From contig CAJUIL010000014.1 of assembly GCA_910586225.1 (NCBI GenBank), positions 1-64,000 of the forward strand: a DNA stretch of 64,000 bases, given 5' to 3'. Positions 25,345 through 33,890 of this stretch are shown here, one piece after another. Source of the DNA: an uncultured Eubacterium sp. Lineage in GTDB: Bacteria > Bacillota > Clostridia > Lachnospirales > Lachnospiraceae. The notes below the pieces were generated by a model that made no database searches, was not told the origin of the DNA, and saw only the letters and a list, made by a program, of their open reading frames with translations. The position numbers and the translations under genes are program-made. Positions within the stretch are counted from its first letter, which is position 1. The number at the start of each line of letters is the position of its first letter.

Positions 25345-26754
25345 ATGAAAGACAAAACGACAGAAATATTCAGAGATGCTCCGGTACCAAAAGCAGTCAT
25401 CAGCAATGTGATCCCATCAATCATCAGTATGATCATGGTGCTGGTTTATAATCTCGCTGACACCTTTTTTATCGGGCAGACAAAAAACGCTTATATGGTA
25501 GCTGCCGTTTCCGTTGCCACTCCAGCTTTTTTGCTGTTTATGGCAATCGGTATGCTGTTTGGCATTGGCGGTACGTCCTTGATCTCCCGGACGCTGGGTG
25601 AAGGCAATGCACAAAAAGCCAAAAACGCTTCCTCCTTTTGCTTTTGGACGGGACTTGGGATTGGAATTATTTCTATGGTCGCCGTCTTTTTTGCCGCTGT
25701 CCCGGTCAGTATGGCGGTCGGCGCCAGTGCGGATACGGTTGGCTATGCTTCCCAATACCTTCGTATCGTCTCTACCGCCATCCCGTTTTTGATCATCAGC
25801 AACAGCTTTAGCAATATTATCCGCGCGGAGGGTAACGCGCAAGTAGCTATGATGGGTATGATCATCGGTAACCTCATCAATATTGTACTGGATCCGGTCA
25901 TGATCCTGGGCTTTGGCTGGGATGTAGCGGGCGCCGCGATCGCAACTGTACTCGGCAATGTCTTTGCAGCCGTCTTTTACATCCGCCACCTGCTTTCCAA
26001 AAAAGCTATGCTTTCCATCCATCCAAGATATTTCCTTGCAGGAAACGGCATTGCTTCCGGCGTGCTTGCAATCGGCATTCCGGCATCGCTCAACAGCATT
26101 TTAATGAGCCTTTCCAATATCGTCGTCAACAATATTATGGCAGGCTACGGGGATATGGCAGTTGCAGGACTCGGCGTCGCTATGAAGGTCAATATGATCG
26201 TCGTAATGCTCCTCATCGGGCTTGGAACCGGAATCCAGCCAATCTTGGGCTATTGCTTCGGCGCCGGTAACCGCAAACGCTATCTGGACGTGCTGAAATT
26301 TTCACTGATCCTGGCGTTTGGATTGAGCGCTGTTATGACAGTCATCTGCTACTGCGGCGCAGATCCGCTCGTCCATGCATTTTTAGAGGACGCGGACGCT
26401 TTTGCTTATGGGATGTCCTTTGCGCGCATTTACATCTATTCCGGCCCGGTCATTGGCCTGATGTTTGTATTCATCAATGCCATCCAGTCCGCCGGCGCGG
26501 CAATTCCAGCGCTGATCCTATCGGTCAGCCGCCAAGGACTGATCTACCTGCCCGTTTTATTTTTATTCCGTCAGATTTTTCATTCCGCTACAATGCTGGC
26601 GGCTGCGCAGCCGATCACTGATTATCTGACGACGGCTCTTTCGGTCGTGCTCTTTGTTTTTACTTACCGGAAATATTTTCCGAAAGAGGCAGTAACAAAG
26701 CCTGTAAAGAACAGTATTTCGGACCAGCCTGAAAGAAGTCATGCTGTATCTTAA
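25345..26754 (+). CDS. MATE-family multidrug efflux transporter
   Basis: A 469-residue membrane protein with about 12 transmembrane helices in two homologous halves. The N-terminal half begins VIPSIISMIMVLVYNLADTF and includes FGIGGTSLISRTLGEGNAQK; the second half has GIPASLNSILMSLSNIVVNN and GTGIQPILGYCFGAGN. These are the conserved segments of the NorM/DinF-type MATE family, which exports cationic drugs with Na+ or H+. AAAGGAGA precedes the ATG. It is co-transcribed with marR. Confidence 0.93.
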   Translation: MKDKTTEIFRDAPVPKAVISNVIPSIISMIMVLVYNLADTFFIGQTKNAYMVAAVSVATPAFLLFMAIGMLFGIGGTSLISRTLGEGNAQKAKNASSFCFWTGLGIGIISMVAVFFAAVPVSMAVGASADTVGYASQYLRIVSTAIPFLIISNSFSNIIRAEGNAQVAMMGMIIGNLINIVLDPVMILGFGWDVAGAAIATVLGNVFAAVFYIRHLLSKKAMLSIHPRYFLAGNGIASGVLAIGIPASLNSILMSLSNIVVNNIMAGYGDMAVAGLGVAMKVNMIVVMLLIGLGTGIQPILGYCFGAGNRKRYLDVLKFSLILAFGLSAVMTVICYCGADPLVHAFLEDADAFAYGMSFARIYIYSGPVIGLMFVFINAIQSAGAAIPALILSVSRQGLIYLPVLFLFRQIFHSATMLAAAQPITDYLTTALSVVLFVFTYRKYFPKEAVTKPVKNSISDQPERSHAVS

Positions 26755-26884
26755 ATGTTCAAATGCAAAGTTAAAATAGTTGAAAGGAAAAAGTCCTTCT
26801 GGTGTGGTTTTTTGTATAGATATGTAATATTTATCTACAAAGATAAGAATGTGTTGGCAGAATGTTTGTCAGGACAGCCTAATA

Positions 26885-26921
26885 AACAAGCGCAAAGGCT
26901 TTGATGTGGCTTTGCGCTTGT
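26885..26921. terminator. Hairpin after the MATE gene
   Basis: ACAAGCGCAAAG and CTTTGCGCTTGT form a perfect 12-bp stem with a 13-base loop, 130 bases after the MATE stop. There is no long T-run on either side. It is probably a terminator for convergent transcripts. Confidence 0.5.
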
Positions 26922-26943
26922 CGTGTGTACTTTATAGGGTACA

Positions 26944-27168
26944 TTATAAATATTCACTAACATCTTTTTCAGTGAGGCAGTATTTTTGCATGATCAGTGT
27001 TTTGATCTCATCATTTCCGCGTCCAAAGTCCCGCAGTATATCTACCGCACCTCGAATACCTTTTTCCATGCCGCTTTTTATACCTTTTTCTAGAGCGTTT
27101 TGTTCTCTTAAAATAACCGTGTTCTTTAAAATAGCTGAACAGACCGGCTGGCTTTGTATCACGGACAA
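26944..27168 (-). pseudogene. C-terminal remnant of a PD-(D/E)XK family transposase
   Basis: A 74-codon frame whose last part (KGIRGAVDILRDFGRGNDEI, then KTLIMQKYCLTEKDVSEYL) resembles the C-terminal helical tail of the PDDEXK/Rpn-type transposases; the nuclease core is absent. The DNA upstream in the reading direction has stops in every frame over a degenerate stretch. I read it as the tail of a decayed gene of the kind found intact at 722-1555. Confidence 0.5.
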
Positions 27169-27269
27169 GTGTTATGGTTATGTCGTTTTCCGCGATCGCA
27201 TCTACCGTTTTGCCATAGGATTTATACTTCCTCCCGCGTCACCATTTCTAGTGTACTAAGCACAGCCTC

Positions 27270-27791
27270 TCAAACGCTTTTCTGCGCATACCGCTGCGCC
27301 ATCTGCAAAATAGAGATCAGCGGAACGATCAAAATTCCGCAGAAAAAATTACTGACCCCATGTAAAAAATCCCACGGCAGCCCAGCGGCGATCCACGCCA
27401 GCATCCCTTCAAAGCTTAATCCAAACATCACCGCCTGCACTGGGGCATACAAGGTGCCGAACAAAAAGCCATGCGCCGCGCATACCGACATATATACAAC
27501 CGGACGTATAATCGCCGGCATTTTTCTTGGCAGCAGCATAACCGCGCCCCACAGTACGGTCCATACGTACAAGTAAGGCACCCACCACGCCGAAAAGCCA
27601 GAAAACATCCCGTTGAGCAGCACATAAATATAAATCGGATACAGTGCCTTTTTCCGGTAAACTACCGTAAATGCAATCGTAAAAACACCCAGCAAATGGA
27701 TATTTGGTGCAAATTCCATAATGATCTTAGAAGCATACATAACCGCCCCAAGCATCGCAAAGCTGGTAATCTCTTTCGTGGTCAGCTTCAT
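27270..27791 (-). CDS. ECF transporter S component, probably for a cobalamin-type substrate
   Basis: A 173-residue, very hydrophobic protein with about six membrane helices, starting KLTTKEITSFAMLGAVMYAS and carrying SAWWVPYLYVWTVLWGAVML. Its size and pattern fit an energy-coupling-factor S (substrate-binding) component. No EcfA or EcfT genes are next to it, so it probably uses a shared energising module, as group II ECF systems do. It overlaps the end of the DUF4430 lipoprotein gene by four bases and lies downstream of a cobalamin riboswitch, which suggests uptake of cobalamin or a precursor. The substrate is inference. Confidence 0.7.
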   Translation of the reverse strand: MKLTTKEITSFAMLGAVMYASKIIMEFAPNIHLLGVFTIAFTVVYRKKALYPIYIYVLLNGMFSGFSAWWVPYLYVWTVLWGAVMLLPRKMPAIIRPVVYMSVCAAHGFLFGTLYAPVQAVMFGLSFEGMLAWIAAGLPWDFLHGVSNFFCGILIVPLISILQMAQRYAQKSV

Positions 27792-28417
27792 GCTTTTTCC
27801 AGTTTCATAGCATAACTGTCGCCTTCTGTAATATCTGTAGCATCTACACCCGACTGCGCATATTCGTCATTGATATAAAATGCCCAGTACATACCGTCCT
27901 TCTCATAGTCAGCCGTAATACCATTGACCGTCTTTACAAACAAGCCGTATTCGCTCTCTTCTCCTTCAATGATCCCAAGCTCCTCCAAGGCTTCTCCAAC
28001 GGTCTTTTTATCCGTATGGATCTCCATCCTTGTTTCTTCTCCGTCTTTATCTACAACTGTGAACAAAAACTGGGCGCTTCCTTCCCCATATACACCTGCC
28101 TGCTCTCCGTCTGCGCCGCTCTGAGCGTCTCCATCTGTCTGTGCCCCGCCTGCGTCACTCTGAGCATCTACATCTGTGTCATTCTGGGCATCCCCGTCTG
28201 CGCCGCTCTGAGCGTCTCCGTCTGTCTGCGCCCCGCTTGTATCCGCCTGCGTCTGCGTTCCGCCTGCTTCCTTATCTGCGCCTTCCTCGGTCTGCGCATC
28301 CGGCGAATCCTTTTTTGCAGTACTGCCATTACAACCAGTTGTAAACAGTGCCATAGCCACAGTCAGCACGATACAAAGGATGCATGACAGGAATTTCTGA
28401 TCCTGCTTTTTCCTCAT
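27788..28417 (-). CDS. DUF4430 lipoprotein under a cobalamin riboswitch
   Basis: A 209-residue lipoprotein: the signal peptide ends in the lipobox LFTTGC, so Cys about 29 is lipidated. Residues about 33-110 are a low-complexity D/A/G/Q linker with repeats of DGDAQSGADG. The C-terminal 100 residues (VDKDGEETRMEIHTDKKTVG to the end) are a DUF4430 domain, a fold also found in the C-terminal part of eukaryotic transcobalamin and intrinsic factor. With the riboswitch upstream and the ECF S component downstream, it is a good candidate for a surface protein that captures a corrinoid. Confidence 0.8.
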   Translation of the reverse strand: MRKKQDQKFLSCILCIVLTVAMALFTTGCNGSTAKKDSPDAQTEEGADKEAGGTQTQADTSGAQTDGDAQSGADGDAQNDTDVDAQSDAGGAQTDGDAQSGADGEQAGVYGEGSAQFLFTVVDKDGEETRMEIHTDKKTVGEALEELGIIEGEESEYGLFVKTVNGITADYEKDGMYWAFYINDEYAQSGVDATDITEGDSYAMKLEKA

Positions 28418-28445
28418 ATTCGTATCTCCTTTGTTTTTTTATTTT

Positions 28446-28690
28446 CCTCCCTCAACCGGCGCCCGCGGTTCTTTGCAGAGGTTTCGGCCTGTACGGATAT
28501 TCCGGCTCGGCAAGCCGCTGTCCAGCCTTCTCAGATCTCGTCCAATGGCATACTTCCAAATTGTGGCATTTGGTCAGGTCAGCGGCATCCTGCATCCGAT
28601 CGGATGCACCAGTGCCTTACGGCGACGGGCTCGCACAGGATTCACACCTGTTTCCCCGTTCAGTCCGGTATTTATCATAACCATTTACCG
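28446..28690 (-). ncRNA. Cobalamin riboswitch
   Basis: On the minus strand the conserved core GGGGAAACAGGTGTGAATCC is followed by TGTGCGAGCCCG and CGCCGTAAGGCAC. The distal part carries a B12-box-like segment (AGCCGGAATATCCGTACAGG) and a closing GC-rich stem. Order and spacing fit the adenosylcobalamin riboswitch family. It lies directly before the DUF4430 lipoprotein and should switch that gene and the ECF S gene off when cobalamin is plentiful. Confidence 0.9.
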
Positions 28691-28714
28691 CATTCCCGTC
28701 AACTGAAAAATTGC

Positions 28715-28766
28715 AAAAAAATCTGCCGCACTGGGAATGTCAGAACAAACATCCCGATGCGGCAGA
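28715..28766 (-). terminator. Terminator after the HPr-like gene
   Basis: CTGCCGCA/TGCGGCAG with inner GGGA/TCCC forms a strong stem followed by ATTTTTTT in the minus direction, 40 bases after the HPr stop. Confidence 0.85.
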
Positions 28767-28806
28767 CGATCTCATAGAAAAGGCAAGCCTGTCCGAACCG
28801 TGCCTC

Positions 28807-29064
28807 TTATAAATTTTCCTGGAAGAATTTTTCCATTTCTGCTGCTGCAGCGTCCTCGTCATCACCTTCTACAGAAATCGTAACCTCTGTGCCTTTTTTG
28901 ATGCCCATGCTCATAATCGCCATCAGCTTTGTAGCTTCTGCGTTTTTACCACCTGCGCTGATCGTAATCTTAGACGCGTATTTTTTAGCCTCTTTTACCA
29001 AAATTCCTGCTGGTCTTGCATGAACACCCTGCTCGTCAGTAATTACGTAATTAAATGATTTCAT
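28807..29064 (-). CDS. HPr-family phosphocarrier with Lys in place of Ser46
   Basis: An 85-residue HPr-like protein starting at the ATG at 29064 (AAGGAGG upstream). The phosphorylated His is in QGVHARPAGILVKEA, so it can probably accept phosphate from enzyme I. In HPr of Firmicutes the regulatory kinase target is the Ser of KSIMGVMSLGI; here the aligned segment reads TKLMAIMSMGI, so Ser46 is replaced by Lys. That should remove control by HPr kinase and CcpA-dependent catabolite repression through this copy. It stands alone, with its own terminator. Confidence 0.88.
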   Translation of the reverse strand: MKSFNYVITDEQGVHARPAGILVKEAKKYASKITISAGGKNAEATKLMAIMSMGIKKGTEVTISVEGDDEDAAAAEMEKFFQENL

Positions 29065-29106
29065 AAATGTTTTCCTCCTTAATTTTACAGCTTTGCACAT
29101 TTTACA

Positions 29107-29118
29107 TAAAGCGCTTTA
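29107..29118. promoter_or_regulatory. cre-like palindrome upstream of the HPr-like gene
   Basis: TAAAGCGCTTTA is a perfect palindrome resembling the core of catabolite-responsive elements, 43 bases before the HPr-like start. It may be an operator, or part of a hairpin with the nearby GGCGCTTTG. The rest of 29119-29440 has no gene. Confidence 0.3.
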
Positions 29119-29508
29119 CTGCGCCAGACAAATCAAAGCGCCTGTTACAGCACCTTTCTGTCAAGACATAAAAAAACTGCATCATACTCATTAACAACTA
29201 CCACAACCGTTTATTGTGTTTCTGTGAGTACAATCCAGCTTTGCCTACTTAAAGTCACAACCTGGTATGTGCTTTCCTGTTTTCTATATACAGATTTTAC
29301 TATAAAATAATTTTACTGTCCATCCCCCAATTTTATTTTGTTGTATTTATCCAAATATACCACTACTTTTTTATATACTTTTCACAATAACCAGTCCGTC
29401 ACCCGGTTGGACATAACCATGCGAACGGGTGCAATCTCCTATTCTATTTTTGCTCCGCTCATGTTATACTGAAAGCACAACACATCACAGGCAAGGAGGG
29501 ATTGTGAC

Positions 29509-29733
29509 ATGGTTTTAAAGGATGTGGATGCGGGACAAAGCTGCGTCGTAGAACATATGGAGCTTCCGCCTCAGATGGAACGTCGTCTGGAGGCGCTTGG
29601 AATGACTAGAGAATCTGTAATCACCGTCTTAAACCGCAAGGGAAAGGGCATTATGATCATCAAGCTGCGCGGTACCCGGTTTGCACTGGGCTATAACATG
29701 ACAAAAAACATAACGGTACGTGAAGTGAGGTGA
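29509..29733 (+). CDS. feoA: Ferrous iron transport protein A
   Basis: A 74-residue SH3-like FeoA protein with the typical LPPQMERRLEALGMTRESVI and GTRFALGYNMTKNI. It is a cytosolic partner of FeoB whose exact role is still debated. AAGGAGGG precedes the ATG and a TATACT box lies about 40 bases upstream. Its stop overlaps the GTG of feoB, so the two are translated together. Confidence 0.93.
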   Translation: MVLKDVDAGQSCVVEHMELPPQMERRLEALGMTRESVITVLNRKGKGIMIIKLRGTRFALGYNMTKNITVREVR

Positions 29734-31778
29734 ACAACTTGAAAGAAAATTTAACGATCGGATTTATCGGCAATCCGAACTGCGGAAAGACGACACTTTT
29801 TAATGCCTATACCGGAGCCAATCTAAAGGTCGCCAACTGGCCCGGCGTTACGGTCGAAAAGGTCGAAAGCGCCATCCGCGACCACGATCTGAATATCCGG
29901 CTTGTAGACCTGCCCGGAACCTATAGTCTGACCTCCTATACAATGGAAGAAACGGTATCCCGGCAATTTATCTTAAGCGATGAGGTAGATGTTGTCATTA
30001 ATGTTGCCGACGCTTCCTCGCTGGAACGCAATCTATATCTGACGCTCCAGATTTTAGAGCTTGGCAAGCCAGTCGTCCTGGCCTTAAATATGATGGATAT
30101 CGTTGAAAAGCGCGGTATGGAGATCGACCTGCACCGTCTGCCGGAAATGCTTGGCATCCCGGTCATTCCGGTATCCGCCAGAAAACGTACGGGCTTGGAT
30201 TCCCTGCTGCACGCCGCAGCTCATCATAAAGGCCAGGCGGATCCAGACAGCCTGATCCACCATCATAAGGACGCCGGACATCACGCCCATGACCACCATG
30301 CGGAATTTGCTATGGTCTATTCCGACTCTATCGAGGATAAAATAGACCAGCTGATCAGCGCGCTGCACAAAAAATACCCGGATCTTACCAACTGCCGCTG
30401 GCACGCCATCAAGCTGCTGGAACACGACAGCGAAGTTAGCGAAAAATATCCGGTCGACCTGCCGGGGGTTTTGGATCACAATTACGAATCGCAGATCATT
30501 AATGAAAAATATGATTTTATCGAAGAAATTATCGACGAGGTGCTGCTCCATAAAAAACGGCAGGACCAATTTACCGAACGGGTAGACCAAGTGCTGACAC
30601 ACCGTATTTTTGGTATCCCGGTATTCCTCGGCATTATGGCGGTTGTATTTTTTCTGACCTTTGCCGTCGGAGACTGGATCAAGGGCTATTTTGAAACCGC
30701 GATCGATGGGATCTCAAGTATGACCGTAAGCGGACTTCGCGCGATGCATACCCATACCGTAGTGGAATCGCTCGTTGTGGAAGGTATAATTGGAGGCGTC
30801 GGCACCATCATCACCTTCCTGCCCAATATTTTTATCCTGTTCCTGGCGCTTGCTTTTCTGGAGGACAGCGGCTATATGGCGCGTGTCGCCTATATTATGG
30901 AAGGACTGATGAGCCGGATGGGGCTTTCGGGCAAAGCGTTTATCCCGATGCTGCTTGGCTTTGGCTGCACAGTTCCGGCAATTATGGCTTCACGGGCACT
31001 GGAAAGCAAAAGAGACCGCTACAAGGTCATGCTTGTCACTCCGTTTATGAGCTGCAACGCCCGTCTGACCATTTACATACTGTTTGCGGAAATGTTTTTT
31101 GGCAGCTATGCGATGCTTGCAGCCTACTCTATGTATCTGATCGGCATCGTCGTCGCTGTGCTCGTTTCGTTCGTCCTGCATCTGCTGGACCGAAAAAAAA
31201 GCGCAAACTATCTGCTGATCGAGCTGCCGGAATATAAAATGCCGGACGTGCGCACGGTCGGCATTTACGTGTGGGATAAAGTAAAAGACTATCTTACAAA
31301 AGCAGGCACAACCATATTCCTTGCGACACTGATCATCTGGCTTCTTTTGAACTTTGGGCCGCACGGATATGCCCCGGATATGTCCGAGGGCTTCGGCGCA
31401 ATGATCGGAAAATGGCTGGTCCCTGTCTTTGCTCCTGTCGGCCTTGGCTTTTGGCAGATCGCTGTCGCGCTGATCGCTGGTATATCCGCCAAGGAGGTCG
31501 TTGTATCCAGCTGCGCGGTATTGTTCGGTATTGTGAATGCAAACTCCGCGTCTGGAATGGCTGCGTTTTCCGAAGTATTGCGTCAAATCGGCTTTGGGCC
31601 GTTAAACGCCTTCTGCCTCATGGTATTCTGCCTTTTGTATGTTCCATGCGCGGCGACATTGGCTACGATCCAAAAAGAATCCGACAGCTGGAGCTGGACC
31701 GCATTTGTCACGCTGTTCCAGCTTGCCGTAGCCTGGGCGGTTACATTTCTCGTATACCGGATCGGACTGCTGCTTTAG
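29730..31778 (+). CDS. feoB: Ferrous iron transporter FeoB
   Basis: A 682-residue GTPase-permease. The N-terminal G domain shows GNPNCGKTTLFNAYTGAN, the DLPGTYSLTSYTMEE switch and LNMMDI. A guanine-dissociation-inhibitor-like spacer contains a His-rich loop (HHHKDAGHHAHDHHAE, about residues 172-187). The membrane domain contains GFGCTVPAIMASRALESK and GISAKEVVVSS. It imports Fe(II). The start may be the GTG at 29730 or the in-frame TTG at 29739, which has a better-placed GTGAGGTGA. The His-rich insert could bind metal. Confidence 0.95.
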   Translation: MNNLKENLTIGFIGNPNCGKTTLFNAYTGANLKVANWPGVTVEKVESAIRDHDLNIRLVDLPGTYSLTSYTMEETVSRQFILSDEVDVVINVADASSLERNLYLTLQILELGKPVVLALNMMDIVEKRGMEIDLHRLPEMLGIPVIPVSARKRTGLDSLLHAAAHHKGQADPDSLIHHHKDAGHHAHDHHAEFAMVYSDSIEDKIDQLISALHKKYPDLTNCRWHAIKLLEHDSEVSEKYPVDLPGVLDHNYESQIINEKYDFIEEIIDEVLLHKKRQDQFTERVDQVLTHRIFGIPVFLGIMAVVFFLTFAVGDWIKGYFETAIDGISSMTVSGLRAMHTHTVVESLVVEGIIGGVGTIITFLPNIFILFLALAFLEDSGYMARVAYIMEGLMSRMGLSGKAFIPMLLGFGCTVPAIMASRALESKRDRYKVMLVTPFMSCNARLTIYILFAEMFFGSYAMLAAYSMYLIGIVVAVLVSFVLHLLDRKKSANYLLIELPEYKMPDVRTVGIYVWDKVKDYLTKAGTTIFLATLIIWLLLNFGPHGYAPDMSEGFGAMIGKWLVPVFAPVGLGFWQIAVALIAGISAKEVVVSSCAVLFGIVNANSASGMAAFSEVLRQIGFGPLNAFCLMVFCLLYVPCAATLATIQKESDSWSWTAFVTLFQLAVAWAVTFLVYRIGLLL

Positions 31779-31791
31779 CCAAAAATTACGT

Positions 31792-31822
31792 TCCGGCGCT
31801 TCCCCTTTCGGAAAGCGCCGGA
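31792..31822. terminator. Terminator between feoB and the ABC permease
   Basis: TCCGGCGCTT pairs with AAGCGCCGGA across a short loop, between convergent genes. A short T-rich run follows in the plus direction. Confidence 0.75.
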
Positions 31823-31828
31823 TTTCCT

Positions 31829-32476
31829 TTAAAATTGTTTTTTTTGCATAGCGGCAACAGAGATCTGATAAGAAATTCCCAACGACACTGCCAGCAATAC
31901 CCCGATGTATACAAACACCTCTGTCTGCCCCAACCCCTGCAGCCATCCGAGCAGATCCACGGAAAATATTTCCGCAGCCTTCTTGCACAGATACCCTATC
32001 GCCAATATACAGCCGGAAATCATAAACAATACGATCCTGCCCTTCTCTGAGCCAAATTTCAGCTGCACTGGTATCAAAATCGTAATCATAAGAATTGCCA
32101 CAGCTAACGAGCTGAACAGCCCCGTCAGAAAAACCTGCAAACTGTAAGGCGCCGACTTTGCAATGATAATCGCCATAGCGGCTAAGTTTCCTAAAAATGA
32201 AGTGCTTCCTGCCATTAAAAAACTAAATGTATATTTCTCCAGCACATATTTTTTCCGGCTGATCGGAAGCGTAAACAAAAATCCCATCCCGTTATCCATT
32301 TCATCATAGCTGATCGTACTCGTCACAAGCAGCGACAGCATCGCTGTTGCATACGTCACAACATTTTCCACGTTTTGCCCTTTGATCAAAAAAGCAAAAC
32401 ATATTCCCAAAACTATAAAAATAACATTTTTCTGCGTCAGAATAATCTTCCAGTCCTTGATCAACAATCCCTTCAT
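31829..32476 (-). CDS. ABC-2-type transporter permease
   Basis: A 215-residue membrane protein with about six helices. It starts MKGLLIKDWKIILTQKNVIF, which resembles the N-terminus of ABC-2 permeases paired with YtrB-type ATPases, and has DEMDNGMGFLFTLPISRKKY, typical of the group. It overlaps the ATPase gene by four bases and is the last gene of a gntR-ATPase-permease operon. The substrate is unknown; related YtrABC-like systems respond to cell-wall antibiotics or antimicrobial peptides. Confidence 0.85.
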   Translation of the reverse strand: MKGLLIKDWKIILTQKNVIFIVLGICFAFLIKGQNVENVVTYATAMLSLLVTSTISYDEMDNGMGFLFTLPISRKKYVLEKYTFSFLMAGSTSFLGNLAAMAIIIAKSAPYSLQVFLTGLFSSLAVAILMITILIPVQLKFGSEKGRIVLFMISGCILAIGYLCKKAAEIFSVDLLGWLQGLGQTEVFVYIGVLLAVSLGISYQISVAAMQKKQF

Positions 32477-33321
32477 ATGCCATTCCCCCGTATTATCATA
32501 AACATTAACTCGTCAATCGTTCCCTTTTCCACAACTACCTGCGGATAGTTTTCCACATAAAACTGCTTCTGGTCTGTCAGACAGCTCACTCCAAATGCTT
32601 CTTTTTTGATGCGCAGAATATATTTTTTATCCATGTCTTGGTATTGTTCCTTCGTCATTTTCAACAGTGCGTAATTTCCAAGCAGCACATCCGTATCTTC
32701 GTGCAGGACAATTTTACCATCGTCTATCATATAAAGATCATCGCAGAACCCTTCCAGATCGCTTGAAATATGAGAGCTGACCAAAACCGCGCGCTGCTCA
32801 TGCTCCATATATTCCCGCAGCAGATCCAGCAGTTCATCTCTGGCCACCACGTCCAGCCCAGCCGTCGGCTCATCTAAAATAAGCAGTCTCGCTTCATGTG
32901 AAATCGCGGCAAGCACTTGCAGCTTTTGCTTCATCCCAGTGGAAAATTCCTTGATCCGCTGGTCGATCGGCAAATCAAAGCGTCTGCATTTCTTTAAAAA
33001 TCCTTCCCGGTCAAAGCGATGATACATCCTTGCAAGCACCGGAACAAAATCCGCGATCGTCAAATATCCATTAAAGCCGGAATCTGCAAGCACAACCCCA
33101 AGATCCTCTTTATCCAGATCTCCCAGCTCACAAACAGGCTTTCCAAATATCTCGATCCTGCCGCTGTCCGCAGACACTAGGCCCAAAATCATTTTAAAGG
33201 TCGTACTCTTTCCGGCTCCGTTTTTCCCGATCAGACCCGTTACGCATCCCTGCGGCACCTGCAGCGAACAATCCAGCGCAAAATCTTTATAGCGTTTTTT
33301 TACATGATCCAGTTTCAGCAT
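32473..33321 (-). CDS. ABC transporter ATP-binding protein
   Basis: A 282-residue ATPase: Walker A LIGKNGAGKSTTFKMI, signature IKEFSTGMKQKLQ, Walker B LLILDEPTAGLD and the His switch LVSSHISSDLE. After the ATPase core a short C-terminal domain follows. It energises the permease downstream. It is one codon past the end of the gntR gene (three bases), so the three genes form a single operon controlled by that regulator. Confidence 0.92.
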   Translation of the reverse strand: MLKLDHVKKRYKDFALDCSLQVPQGCVTGLIGKNGAGKSTTFKMILGLVSADSGRIEIFGKPVCELGDLDKEDLGVVLADSGFNGYLTIADFVPVLARMYHRFDREGFLKKCRRFDLPIDQRIKEFSTGMKQKLQVLAAISHEARLLILDEPTAGLDVVARDELLDLLREYMEHEQRAVLVSSHISSDLEGFCDDLYMIDDGKIVLHEDTDVLLGNYALLKMTKEQYQDMDKKYILRIKKEAFGVSCLTDQKQFYVENYPQVVVEKGTIDELMFMIIRGNGI

Positions 33322-33324
33322 CTT

Positions 33325-33696
33325 TCATTCCTCCAGTACAATTTGAAATAACTCTAAAAGCTCCTCCTGACTCATCCCACAGCTTTTTCCTTTACGAACT
33401 GCCATATCCATATCGGCTTCTACTTCCTTCTTTTTTTCCTCCAGCATCAAAGCCTGACTTGCCAGTGTGACAAAGCTGCCTTTCCCATGCACCGTCACGA
33501 CAAACCCTTCCGCCTCCAACGCATCATATGCTTTCTTTACGGTCAGAGCGCTAACCTTTAGCTCCTTTGCCAAGGCCCGGACAGACGGGAGCATAACCTC
33601 TTCCTTTAATTCTCCGTTCATGATCTTAGCCTTGATCTGCGCCACAATTTGTTCATAGATCGGCTGCATCGAAGAATTATTGATGATGATATTCAT
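33325..33696 (-). CDS. GntR-family (YtrA-type) regulator
   Basis: A 123-residue regulator with the N-terminal winged HTH of the GntR family (PIYEQIVAQIKAKIMNGELK, then LPSVRALAKELKVSALTVKK). It has only a short helical C-terminus, which is the YtrA type. It heads the operon with an ABC ATPase and permease and probably represses it. Inverted repeats AACAGTAT/ATACTGTT flank its promoter. Confidence 0.9.
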   Translation of the reverse strand: MNIIINNSSMQPIYEQIVAQIKAKIMNGELKEEVMLPSVRALAKELKVSALTVKKAYDALEAEGFVVTVHGKGSFVTLASQALMLEEKKKEVEADMDMAVRKGKSCGMSQEELLELFQIVLEE

Positions 33697-33717
33697 GGAT
33701 TCCCTCCTTCCAATATA

Positions 33718-33764
33718 AACAGTATATAATAGTATTTAACTGTTGTCAACTGTTTTATACTGTT
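33718..33764 (-). promoter_or_regulatory. GntR/ABC operon promoter with flanking inverted repeat
   Basis: On the minus strand TTGACA and TATACT lie 17 bases apart (33744-33749 and 33721-33726). The promoter is framed by AACAGTAT and ATACTGTT, with two more AACAGT-like units between. This is the pattern expected for autoregulation by a YtrA-type GntR dimer. Confidence 0.75.
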
Positions 33765-33890
33765 TATTTTTGGAACTGCAGGTTGTGAGAGAAGTGCGGC
33801 TATGTTAAAATAGCCATAGTAGAAAAATAGTAATCGCAACAGTATCCGAACTGTTACGAAAAATAAGATTACACACAGGAGGAAGCCTTT

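Noticed and set aside
28016..28387. Cys-rich plus-strand frames opposite the DUF4430 gene
   Set aside because: They arise from the low-complexity DGDAQSGADG linker read in antisense.
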